Shown here piece by piece: positions 39,632 through 47,500 of a stretch of 56,184 nucleotides of DNA. The DNA is from UBA1757 sp045627385 (lineage in GTDB: Bacteria; Bacteroidota; Bacteroidia; Bacteroidales; UBA1402). The stretch covers positions 1-56,184 of the forward strand of contig JAZQNO010000030.1 in the NCBI GenBank assembly GCA_045627385.1, read 5' to 3'. Made by a program: the position numbers and the translations under genes. The notes under the pieces were generated by a model. That model was not told the DNA's origin and searched no databases. It was given only the letters and a program-made list of their open reading frames with translations. Each line of letters opens with the position of its first letter. The stretch's first letter is position 1.

Positions 39632-41437
39632 ATGAGAAAGCTTCGTACTTCCATTTGCCCCTGGCTGGTTCTGGCCTCTTTGCTGACGATGCCAATCCTT
39701 CCCGTATCGACCTTGTCGGCTCAGTCCCGTCCGGCAAATCCGGTCACGAATGCCTCCATCAAGCGCGACGCATTAGTGCGCGATTTCATCACACCCGCCC
39801 GCATTGTCTGGCAGCAGACCGACAGCGTGTTGCTCGACCCTGAGGCACTGCTGCTCCCCGGCGACGGACAGGCAACACTCGGACGCGACCGTTTCTGCCA
39901 GATCCGCAACAAGTCGATGACCAGCATCATCCTCGATTTCGGACGCGAACTGCATGGAGGCATTCAGATCTTCACGGGCTCTGCCTCACAGATTACCACA
40001 CACATGCGTATCCGTTTCGGCGAGTCGGTAGGGGAGACCTGCAGCGAAACCGTCGAAAACAGCAGCGGCGTGCACGGCTATTCCACCAACGATCATTCCC
40101 AGCGCGATCTGATGGCCAGTGTGTCGCGCTACGGCAGCATCGAAATCGGCAATACCGGTTTCCGCTTCGTGCGCATCGATTTTCTGGAGCCCGATTCGCG
40201 GCTCAATCTCAAGGAAGTGCGTGCGGTGGCCCGCTATCGCGACTTGCCTTACCTGGGTTCGTTCCATTGCAGCGATGCGCGTCTGGACAGCATCTGGCAG
40301 ACGGCGGCCTACACAGTCCACCTCAATATGCAGGAGTATCTTTGGGACGGCATCAAGCGCGACCGCTGCATCTGGCTGGGCGACATGCATCCAGAGGTGG
40401 CCACCGTGATGAGCGTTTTCGGAGATTGCGAAGTGGTGGAATCGTCGCTAGACAAAGCTGTCGAGCAATATCCGCTGCCGCAATGGCTCAACGGAATGAG
40501 CTCCTATTCTCTGTGGTACCTGGTGATTCAGTACGATTGGTATATGCATCATGGCGACAAGGCGTTTCTGCAGCGTCATTCCGATTATATCAAAGGGCTT
40601 GTGCGTCAGATAGACAGCCGCATCGATGCCGATGGCAACGAGGAAATGAATCCGGGTATGCCCGGCATGATGAGCCGTTTCCTGGACTGGCCTTCGTCGT
40701 CCAACCGTCTGGGGGTGGAGGCCGGCTATCGCGGTCTGATGTCGTGGGCGCTGCGCTCGGCCGAATATCTCTGCCGTTGTCTGGACGATGAAGAGTCTGC
40801 CTCCGTCGCATTCATGGCCCGCGAGCGTTTGGACAGCCGTCCGCACGATCCGAACGGTCTCACTCAGGGGGCGGCTCTGATGGCGATTGCCGGCACGATG
40901 ACGCCCCGTCGGGCGGCCGATGAGTACCTGCTGCCGCAGGGTGCCGGCGGTTTCACCACCTTCTACGGATATTATATGCTGGAAGCGTTGGCACTGAGCG
41001 GAAACTACGACGAGGCGCTCGATATCATCCGCACCTATTGGGGCGCGATGCTCGATTTGGGAGCTACGAGTTTCTGGGAGGATTTCCATATGGAATGGCT
41101 CGAAAATGCGGGGCGGATCGACGAGATGATACCGGCCGGAAAAGTGGACGTTCACGGATCGTATGGCGATTACTGCTACAATGGCTACCGCCACAGTCTG
41201 TGTCATGGCTGGTCTTCGGGCCCTTGTCCCTGGCTGATGAACCATGTGCTGGGCATTGAGGTGGTGGAGCCTGCTTGCCGACGTCTGAGGATTGAACCGC
41301 ATCTGGGCGATCTGGAGTTTGCCGAGGGTACGTTCCCGACGCCCAACGGGCTGGTGTATGTGAGGCATTGGAAGGACCAGAACGGAAAGGTCCTCTCCGA
41401 GGTTCGACTGCCGAAGGGGGTGAAACTGGTAAAGTGA
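39632..41437 (+). CDS. GH78-like alpha-L-rhamnosidase family protein
   Basis: A 601-residue exported protein with a signal peptide ending STLSAQS. It has a beta-sandwich region (about 60-215) and an (alpha/alpha)6 barrel with the rhamnosidase block WDGIKRDRCIWLGDMHPEV, which carries the Asp and general-acid region of GH78. A C-terminal sandwich follows (about 520-601). It is shorter than multi-domain GH78 enzymes (about 900), lacking the N-terminal extra domains. Removal of terminal alpha-L-rhamnose is expected but unproven. The downstream aldolase-SDR fusion fits rhamnose use. It is the last glycosidase before the repeat-rich gap. Confidence 0.8.
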   Translation: MRKLRTSICPWLVLASLLTMPILPVSTLSAQSRPANPVTNASIKRDALVRDFITPARIVWQQTDSVLLDPEALLLPGDGQATLGRDRFCQIRNKSMTSIILDFGRELHGGIQIFTGSASQITTHMRIRFGESVGETCSETVENSSGVHGYSTNDHSQRDLMASVSRYGSIEIGNTGFRFVRIDFLEPDSRLNLKEVRAVARYRDLPYLGSFHCSDARLDSIWQTAAYTVHLNMQEYLWDGIKRDRCIWLGDMHPEVATVMSVFGDCEVVESSLDKAVEQYPLPQWLNGMSSYSLWYLVIQYDWYMHHGDKAFLQRHSDYIKGLVRQIDSRIDADGNEEMNPGMPGMMSRFLDWPSSSNRLGVEAGYRGLMSWALRSAEYLCRCLDDEESASVAFMARERLDSRPHDPNGLTQGAALMAIAGTMTPRRAADEYLLPQGAGGFTTFYGYYMLEALALSGNYDEALDIIRTYWGAMLDLGATSFWEDFHMEWLENAGRIDEMIPAGKVDVHGSYGDYCYNGYRHSLCHGWSSGPCPWLMNHVLGIEVVEPACRRLRIEPHLGDLEFAEGTFPTPNGLVYVRHWKDQNGKVLSEVRLPKGVKLVK

Positions 41438-41440
41438 GGT

Positions 41441-41526
41441 TTGCACTACCTTTCGCAGCCTGCGGCTGCAGAAGTGCAACGTCCGTTTTGCACTACCTTT
41501 CGCGTCCTACCGGACGCAGAAGGTAG
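41441..41526 (+). repeat. Two tandem hairpin units
   Basis: Unit 1 (41441-41479) and unit 2 (41488-41526) both begin TTGCACTACCTTTC and then form a hairpin: GCAGCC/GGCTGC in unit 1 and GCGTCC/GGACGC in unit 2. Outer arms also pair (TTGCAC/GTGCAA in unit 1, CTACCTT/AAGGTAG in unit 2). TTGCACTACCTTT recurs a third time at 41575-41587 as the real promoter box. The stems differ in sequence yet keep pairing. Confidence 0.75.
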
Positions 41527-41589
41527 GCTGCGGCTCGGAAAAACAAAGCCTGACGGCTTTGTTTTTCACTCGCCTTGCACTACCTTTGT
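41504..41589 (+). repeat. Dispersed terminator-promoter repeat, copy A
   Basis: About 86 bp, near 90 percent identical to copy B at 52932-53015. It holds a perfect 12-bp terminator stem (41539-41550 with 41555-41566) and then a promoter: TTTG at 41558-41561 inside the stem's 3' arm, 19 bp, TACCTTTG at 41581-41588. It stands 22 bases before the PHP gene. Confidence 0.85.
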
Positions 41590-41610
41590 GGTGCAAAAAA
41601 AACAAAGAAA

Positions 41611-42768
41611 ATGAAAGTCGAAAAAGTTAATGCCCACCTGCATACGCCGTATTCTTTCAGCGCATTTTCGGGTGTGGAAGATGCACTTGACCGTGCCGTA
41701 AAAGAAAATGTCAAAGTCGTAGGAATCAACGATTTCTATACTACTTCGGGTTATGAGGCCTGGTCGGAAGGTTGTGCCAAACGCCATCTGTATCCGCTGT
41801 TCAACATCGAATTCATCAGCCTCAACGAAGAAGACCAGAAAGCCGGTCTCCGCGTCAACGATCCGGGTAACCCCGGCCGCACCTATCTCAGCGGAAAAGG
41901 ACTTTCATACCCCTTCAAACTCGATGAGCCTTTCGCCAGTCAGCTCAAGGACGTCCGGGCCGAAGCCAATGCCCAGGTCAAGAGCATGTGCGAAAAACTC
42001 AATCTCGTGCTTGCCGAAAAGAAAGCCGGATTCCAACTCGACTATCAGTGGATTTGCGACAACCTGACCAAGGGCAGCATCCGTGAACGCCATCTGGCCA
42101 AGGCCCTCCGCATGAAGGTTTACGAGCATTGCGCCGGTGATGCCGCTGCCGTAAAGGCATTGCTGGAAAATCTCTGGGGTGGAAAGGAACTCAAGTCGGA
42201 TGTCGCCAATGAGGCCGGTGTGGAAAACGAAATCCGCAGCAACCTGCTCAAGGCCGGCGGCGCCGCCTTCGTGCCGGAAGACCCCAAGGCCTTCCTGCCG
42301 ATGAAGACCGTCTGCGACATCATTCTCGCAGCCGGCGGCATTCCTACCTATCCTTTCCTGGCCGATGATGCCAAGGGCGCTTACACCGATTTTGAAGGCG
42401 ATTTGGAAAAAGTGGCCAAAGTGCTCCGTCAGCGCGGTTTCTATTCCGTCGAATTCATCACCACCCGCAACGATGTGGCTCTGCTCGAAAAATACGCATC
42501 CTATCTGCACGACCAGGGTTTCGTCGTCACCTTCGGCAGCGAGCACAACACGCCTGCCATGGAACCGGTCGAACTTTTCGCCCGCCACAGCACGCCACTC
42601 ACCGACAAGCTCAAACAAATCAACTACGAAGGCTGTTGCGTGGTCGCCGCCCATCAGCATCTGGTCAAGCAGGGCCTGACGGGTTATGTCGACGAAAACG
42701 GTGTGGCCGACCCGTCCAAGCGCGACGAGTTCATCCGTTTGGGCGACCAGCTGATCCATTCCATCTGA
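41611..42768 (+). CDS. PHP domain protein
   Basis: A 385-residue cytoplasmic protein with a PHP-type metal phosphoesterase start: NAHLHTPYSFSAF (HxH and a third residue), then VVGINDFYTT, and later GIPTYPFLAD, FYSVEFITTRND and TFGSEHNTP, which supply likely metal ligands. PHP enzymes hydrolyse phosphate esters using two or three metals. It is not a polymerase-linked or HisK-length form (about 270). The aldolase-SDR gene begins 27 bases after its stop, so a role in sugar phosphate breakdown is inferred. The start at 41611 follows the repeat-borne promoter. Confidence 0.75.
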   Translation: MKVEKVNAHLHTPYSFSAFSGVEDALDRAVKENVKVVGINDFYTTSGYEAWSEGCAKRHLYPLFNIEFISLNEEDQKAGLRVNDPGNPGRTYLSGKGLSYPFKLDEPFASQLKDVRAEANAQVKSMCEKLNLVLAEKKAGFQLDYQWICDNLTKGSIRERHLAKALRMKVYEHCAGDAAAVKALLENLWGGKELKSDVANEAGVENEIRSNLLKAGGAAFVPEDPKAFLPMKTVCDIILAAGGIPTYPFLADDAKGAYTDFEGDLEKVAKVLRQRGFYSVEFITTRNDVALLEKYASYLHDQGFVVTFGSEHNTPAMEPVELFARHSTPLTDKLKQINYEGCCVVAAHQHLVKQGLTGYVDENGVADPSKRDEFIRLGDQLIHSI

Positions 42769-42795
42769 ATCGAGAACTGATTAAAACCAAATACA

Positions 42796-44811
42796 ATGAA
42801 GGAAATTGAAGATCTGATTGCCATTTCACAGTTTTACGGAAAAGACAATCGTTTTGTGATTGCCGGAGGCGGCAACACATCGTACAAGAACGCCGAAAAA
42901 ATGTGGGTGAAAGCATCGGGCTCAGCTCTGGCCACCATCACGGAAGACGGTTTCGCCGTCATGGACCGCACGAAACTTCAGGTCCTCAGCGAGCGCTGCT
43001 ATTCCGAAAATACGGCCGAGCGCGAAGCTCAGGTCAAGGACGATCTCGCCGCAGCCTGCATCAGCAAGGGCAAACGTCCTTCGGTGGAGACATCCATGCA
43101 CAACGTCATCAATTACGCCTTTGTCGTCCATCTCCATCCGACTGCCGTCAACGGTCTGATGTGTTCTCAGAACGCCGAAAAGGATCTGCAGAAGATTTTC
43201 GGTGAGAAGGCGCTGTTCGTGCCTTATACCGATCCCGGTTATACCCTTTTCAAGAAAGTCGAAGACAACATCAAGGCATTCCGTGCCAAATTCGGTCAGG
43301 AACCTCAGGTCATCTGGCTTCAGAATCACGGCATTTTCGTGGCTGCCGACAGCATTGACGAAATCAAGAGCCTCTACGACGGCATCATCGCCAAACTCGA
43401 ATCGGCCGGCAAGACCCTCGAAATCGAGGCTCGCGACACCTGTCCCTGCACGGAAAAAGTGCTGCCCGCCATCCGCATGATGCTTTGCAACGAGGCCATC
43501 CGACTGGGTGCCGCCGAATACAAAGGTATCCGCAACCCCTACAGCGGCAGCAATCTGAAAGTGCTGAAAGTCCGCAAGAACAGCCTCATCAAGAGTTATT
43601 ACGACAGCGCCGAGGGCTACGCCAAAATCAGCCGGCCTTTCACTCCCGACGGAATCGTCTATTGCAAATCCAACTACATCTATATCGACAAAGAAGAAGC
43701 CGAAGACAAAATCGCGCAGGCTGCCGAAGCCATTCCCACATTCGTCAAGAAATTCGGTTATTTGCCTAAGGTGTTGGTCATCAAGGGTATCGGCATCGTA
43801 GCCGTGGGCGACAATGCCGCTCAGTGCGACACCATCCTCGATGTTTTCGAAGATGCCGTCAAGATTGCCGCTCTCTCAGAAAGTTTCGGCGGCGTGCATC
43901 CGATGACTCAGGCCCAGATCGATTTTATCGACAACTGGGAAGTTGAAAACTATCGTCGTTCCGTAGCTGCCGGCGGTGCCGCCGGACGTGCCGAAAACAA
44001 GACCATCGTCGTCACCGGTGCCGCTCAGGGATTCGGCGAAGGCATCGCCCGCTGCCTCCTGCTCGAAGGTGCCAACATCGTGGTCGCCGACCTCAACGAA
44101 GCTGTCGGTCAGGAAACCGTGGCTCGCTTCAACGGCATGTGCAAGAGCAATCGGGCCATCTTCGTGAAGACCAATGTCAGCGATATCCCCAGTATCGAAA
44201 ATCTGGTTCACGAAACCGTCTGCAACTTCGGTGCCATCGATGCATTCATCAGCAACGCCGGTGTGCTGCGTGCAGGCGGTCTGCAGGATATGACACCCGA
44301 AAACTTCGATTTCGTGACGAAGATCAACTACTACGCCTATTTCTATTGCTGCAAGGTGGTCAGCCGCGTGATGAAACTTCAGACGGCATATTCTTCCGAG
44401 CAGTATTATGCCGACATCATTCAGGTCAACTCCAAGAGTGGCCTGCGTGGTTCGAAGGCCAACTTCGCCTATGCCGGCGGCAAGTTTGGCGGCGTGGGTC
44501 TGACTCAGAGCTTCGCTCTCGAATTGGCACCCAACCGTGTCAAAGTCAACAGCATTTGCCCGGGCAACTTCTACGATGGTCCGCTGTGGAGCAATCCCGT
44601 GAACGGCCTGTTCATCCAGTATCTCAACGCCGGCAAGGTGCCCGGAGCCAAGACCGTCGAAGATGTGAAGGAGTTCTATCTGGCTCAGGTGCCGATGCGC
44701 AAGGGCTGTTCTCCCGAGGATGTATGCAAGGGCGCCCTCTACCTGATGGAGCAGCTGGGCGAAACCGGTCAGGCTCTGCCCATCACCGGCGGTCAGGTCA
44801 TGCTCAACTGA
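42796..44811 (+). CDS. Class II aldolase-SDR fusion (rhamnulose-1-phosphate aldolase/lactaldehyde dehydrogenase type)
   Basis: A 671-residue cytoplasmic fusion. The N-terminal class II aldolase domain (about 1-380) shows GGGNTSYK, VVHLHPTAVNGL (two zinc His) and QNHGIFVAAD (third His). The C-terminal short-chain dehydrogenase (about 395-671) shows TGAAQGFGEGIAR for NAD(P), SNAGVL, the Ser of QVNSKSG and YAGGK (Tyr-Lys pair). Length and order match the RhaEW/YuxG type, which splits rhamnulose 1-phosphate and oxidises lactaldehyde. No rhamnose kinase or isomerase is in the window, so other deoxyketose or polyol phosphates are possible. It follows the PHP gene in one operon. Confidence 0.85.
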   Translation: MKEIEDLIAISQFYGKDNRFVIAGGGNTSYKNAEKMWVKASGSALATITEDGFAVMDRTKLQVLSERCYSENTAEREAQVKDDLAAACISKGKRPSVETSMHNVINYAFVVHLHPTAVNGLMCSQNAEKDLQKIFGEKALFVPYTDPGYTLFKKVEDNIKAFRAKFGQEPQVIWLQNHGIFVAADSIDEIKSLYDGIIAKLESAGKTLEIEARDTCPCTEKVLPAIRMMLCNEAIRLGAAEYKGIRNPYSGSNLKVLKVRKNSLIKSYYDSAEGYAKISRPFTPDGIVYCKSNYIYIDKEEAEDKIAQAAEAIPTFVKKFGYLPKVLVIKGIGIVAVGDNAAQCDTILDVFEDAVKIAALSESFGGVHPMTQAQIDFIDNWEVENYRRSVAAGGAAGRAENKTIVVTGAAQGFGEGIARCLLLEGANIVVADLNEAVGQETVARFNGMCKSNRAIFVKTNVSDIPSIENLVHETVCNFGAIDAFISNAGVLRAGGLQDMTPENFDFVTKINYYAYFYCCKVVSRVMKLQTAYSSEQYYADIIQVNSKSGLRGSKANFAYAGGKFGGVGLTQSFALELAPNRVKVNSICPGNFYDGPLWSNPVNGLFIQYLNAGKVPGAKTVEDVKEFYLAQVPMRKGCSPEDVCKGALYLMEQLGETGQALPITGGQVMLN

Positions 44812-44830
44812 TCGAAATCCGACCCGATAA

Positions 44831-44870
44831 AGAAGGCCGTCACTTTTCGAGTGACGGCCTTCTCTTTTTC
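44831..44870. terminator. Terminator between the aldolase fusion and the GIN gene
   Basis: A perfect 14-bp stem (44831-44844 with 44850-44863) with a 5-base loop is followed by T-run. Convergent genes share it. Confidence 0.9.
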
Positions 44871-44887
44871 AATCCGGGGTCGGCAGG

Positions 44888-45631
44888 TCAGAGCTCGATG
44901 TCGCCGCTGCCCTTGATGCTTTTTTCGATTTTTTCGTATTGCAAACGACCTTCGATGTCGCCCGAACCTGTGCAGGCGGCTTCGACAAAGCGTGCCTGTC
45001 CACTGAGTTTGATGTCGCCGCTTCCGGTGACCTGAGCGCGCAGACTGCGGCTGATGTCGATGCCTTTCAAATCGATGTCGCCCGAACCGGTAAGGGAAAC
45101 GATGGCGGAAGAAGCCGTCAGTCCGTCCATTTCGATGTCACCGCTGCCGGTGAGTTTGATTTCGGTCTCGCTGCAAATCAGTTTCTGCAGTTCGATGTCG
45201 CCGCTGCCCGACAATTCCAGCCGCACAGGATGCCCGTATTTGAGTTTTTCTTTGCACTCGATCTGCCCGCTTCCGCTTACTATGAATGTGTTGATGTCGG
45301 GTGCCGAGACAAGCACGCGCAGTTTGACGTCGCGGTAAAAACCGTCGGCTACGCGGAGGGTCAGCCTTCCGTTGTCGCACAAAGTCATCAGAATGGGCAT
45401 TTGCCGGGCATTCCCTTCGACCGTGACGCTGTATTTTTCACCGGGAGTGAAAATGACGACGAAAGGCGTGCGGTTGATGATTTCGTTGAAATCGGTGACC
45501 AGGCGTTTCTCGCGGTCGCAATGGCTGAAATCGGTGTCTTTCGACACGATGACTCCATTTGAACTGACGTTTGTCAGACAGGACGAAAGCAGCATCATGG
45601 CCGACAGGCAAAGACATTGGATTCTGAACAT
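44888..45631 (-). CDS. Head GIN domain lipoprotein (DUF2807)
   Basis: A 247-residue predicted lipoprotein (signal ending MLLSSC). After a variable head it carries seven G-S-G-(D/Q)-I units at about 20-residue spacing, the mark of the GIN/DUF2807 beta-helix. Such proteins are common in Bacteroidota envelopes and have no known activity. The open frame continues far upstream as antisense to glycogen synthase; the promoter at 45653-45682 fixes the start at 45631. It is a single gene. Confidence 0.88.
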   Translation of the reverse strand: MFRIQCLCLSAMMLLSSCLTNVSSNGVIVSKDTDFSHCDREKRLVTDFNEIINRTPFVVIFTPGEKYSVTVEGNARQMPILMTLCDNGRLTLRVADGFYRDVKLRVLVSAPDINTFIVSGSGQIECKEKLKYGHPVRLELSGSGDIELQKLICSETEIKLTGSGDIEMDGLTASSAIVSLTGSGDIDLKGIDISRSLRAQVTGSGDIKLSGQARFVEAACTGSGDIEGRLQYEKIEKSIKGSGDIEL

Positions 45632-45652
45632 AGAGTGTTGGGTTTTATCAGA

Positions 45653-45682
45653 CAAAAATACAAATAATTGACGGATGGCAAA
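45653..45682 (-). promoter_or_regulatory. Promoter of the GIN lipoprotein gene
   Basis: On the minus strand TTTG (45679-45682), 18 bp, TATTTTTG (45653-45660). Confidence 0.75.
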
Positions 45683-45718
45683 TGTACTTGTTAAAGATGA
45701 AAATAGAATCTTTACGCC

Positions 45719-45750
45719 TTTGAGAATATCGTTGGAATTCATTAACTTCG
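45719..45750 (+). promoter_or_regulatory. Promoter of the glycogen operon
   Basis: TTTG (45719-45722), 20 bp, TAACTTCG (45743-45750), one mismatch in the -7 box. Transcription would start near 45757, which rules out the ATG at 45758 and supports 45818. Confidence 0.6.
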
Positions 45751-45817
45751 CGCCTAAATGGAGAGAGTGCTGAATGCTCTGCAAGATATAGTGCAAAGCA
45801 TTAATATCCAGTGTGTT

Positions 45818-47500
45818 ATGAAAACTGTTGAAACAAGGGAAAATACTTGGTTGTTCGAATCCAGCTGGGAAGTCTGCAACCGCGTCGGCGGCATTTATAC
45901 GGTGCTTTCCACACACGCCAAGCAACTGGCGGCTTCCTATGGCGACCGCCTCTGTTTCATAGGCCCCGATATCGATGCCCTTTACCCTTCGGAAACCCCC
46001 AACGCGCTTTTCAGCGAAGAATCCACACCGCTCGACGCTTGGGCGGCCGGTTTCGACTCTGTCCTGAAGGTCCGCACCGGACGCTGGAACATTCCCGGAC
46101 GTCCCGTGGCCGTACTGGTGGATTTCCGCGAGCTTTTCAGTGAGAAGGACAACATCTATGCCTGTCTGTGGGATTGGTTCCGCGTCGATTCTCTCCATGC
46201 CTACGGCGACTACGACGAAGCCTGCATGTTTGCCTGGGCCTGCGGTATGCTGGTCGAAAGCATCAGCCGTCAGATGGCTGCAGAGGAACGTGTCATCGCT
46301 CATTTCCACGAGTGGACGACGGGCGTTGGCCTGCTTTACTGCAAGCGTTTCCTGCCTGCTGCGGCGACGGTTTTCACCACGCACGCCACTTCCATCGGCC
46401 GCAGCATCTGCGGAAACGGCAAGATGCTGTATGCCTATATGAAAGGATATCAGGGCGATCAGATGGCTGCCGAACTCAATATGCAGTCGAAGCATTCCGT
46501 CGAAAAGACAGCCGCGCATGAGGCCGACTGTTTCACGACGGTCAGCCGCATCACCGCCCGGGAATGCGAACAACTGCTCGACAAAGCTCCCGATGTGGTC
46601 ACTCCCAACGGCTTTGAAGACGATTTCGTACTGCCGGCCGCCGAGGCCGCCAAGATGCGCCGTCGGGCACGCGCCCGTCTGCTGGAAGTGGCCGAGGCCA
46701 CCTTGGGCTACGGATTGCCCGCCGACAGCCTGCTGCTGGCAACTGCCGGACGCTACGAATACCGCAACAAAGGATTGGACATTTTTCTGGATATGCTCAA
46801 CGCACTGAGCCGCGACACCCGCCTGCAGCGTACGGTGGTGGCCTACATTCTGGTTCCGGGCAATGTCAGCGCGCCGCGTCAGGAAGTGCTTTCCAATCTG
46901 GAATCCATCCGTAAGGACGGCCCCGCCGCCTGTCAGCCTGTCTGGCATCCTTTCAACACCCATTGGATGCATCAGATTGAATCCGATTCCATCCTGAACC
47001 GACTCAAACAGATGTGCTGGACCAACCGCCCGGAAGACAGGGTGAAGATTGTCTTCGTTCCATGCTATCTCCACGGCAACGACGGCATTTTCCAAATGAA
47101 CTATTACGATCTCCTTCAAGGTTTCGACCTGACGGCCTTCCTGTCGTATTACGAACCTTGGGGATATACGCCACTTGAAAGCGTCGCTTTTTCCATTCCC
47201 ACACTGACCACCTCGCTTTCCGGATTCGGCCAGTGGTGCCTTGAACGTCCGGCACAGGCGTCTGGCATCGGCACGGGTGTTGCCGTCATCGAGCGCAACG
47301 ACGGCAACTGTGCCGAAGTGGTGACCGAGGCCGCCGACACGGTTCTGGCCTATTCCGCCTTGGACGAAGAGGCCGTAAAAGGAGCCCGCAAGGCTGCCCG
47401 CAGCATTTCCAGGGACGCTCTCTGGACCCGATTTGTCAAGTATTATCATCAAGCCTATAAAATGGCTCTCGACAGAGCCGCTATCAGAAATAAGAAATGA
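45818..47500 (+). CDS. Glycogen synthase, GT3 family
   Basis: A 560-residue glycosyltransferase of the eukaryote-like GT3 family, which extends alpha-1,4-glucan from a nucleotide glucose. The start TWLFESSWEVCNRVGGIYTVLSTHA holds the nucleotide-sugar loop, and HFHEWTTGVGLLY, FTTHATSIGRSI and SYYEPWGYTPLESVAFS (the C-terminal E-x7-E site) follow. Bacteroidales use this family beside the bacterial GT5 type. Start 45818 gives the family N-terminus. The stop overlaps the phosphorylase ATG by four bases, so synthesis and breakdown are cotranslated. Confidence 0.92.
   Translation: MKTVETRENTWLFESSWEVCNRVGGIYTVLSTHAKQLAASYGDRLCFIGPDIDALYPSETPNALFSEESTPLDAWAAGFDSVLKVRTGRWNIPGRPVAVLVDFRELFSEKDNIYACLWDWFRVDSLHAYGDYDEACMFAWACGMLVESISRQMAAEERVIAHFHEWTTGVGLLYCKRFLPAAATVFTTHATSIGRSICGNGKMLYAYMKGYQGDQMAAELNMQSKHSVEKTAAHEADCFTTVSRITARECEQLLDKAPDVVTPNGFEDDFVLPAAEAAKMRRRARARLLEVAEATLGYGLPADSLLLATAGRYEYRNKGLDIFLDMLNALSRDTRLQRTVVAYILVPGNVSAPRQEVLSNLESIRKDGPAACQPVWHPFNTHWMHQIESDSILNRLKQMCWTNRPEDRVKIVFVPCYLHGNDGIFQMNYYDLLQGFDLTAFLSYYEPWGYTPLESVAFSIPTLTTSLSGFGQWCLERPAQASGIGTGVAVIERNDGNCAEVVTEAADTVLAYSALDEEAVKGARKAARSISRDALWTRFVKYYHQAYKMALDRAAIRNKK

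Noticed and set aside
44888..47452. A long minus-strand open frame of 854 codons
   Set aside because: Only its last 247 codons (from 45631) encode the GIN lipoprotein; the rest is antisense to glycogen synthase and is explained by GC-rich codon use.
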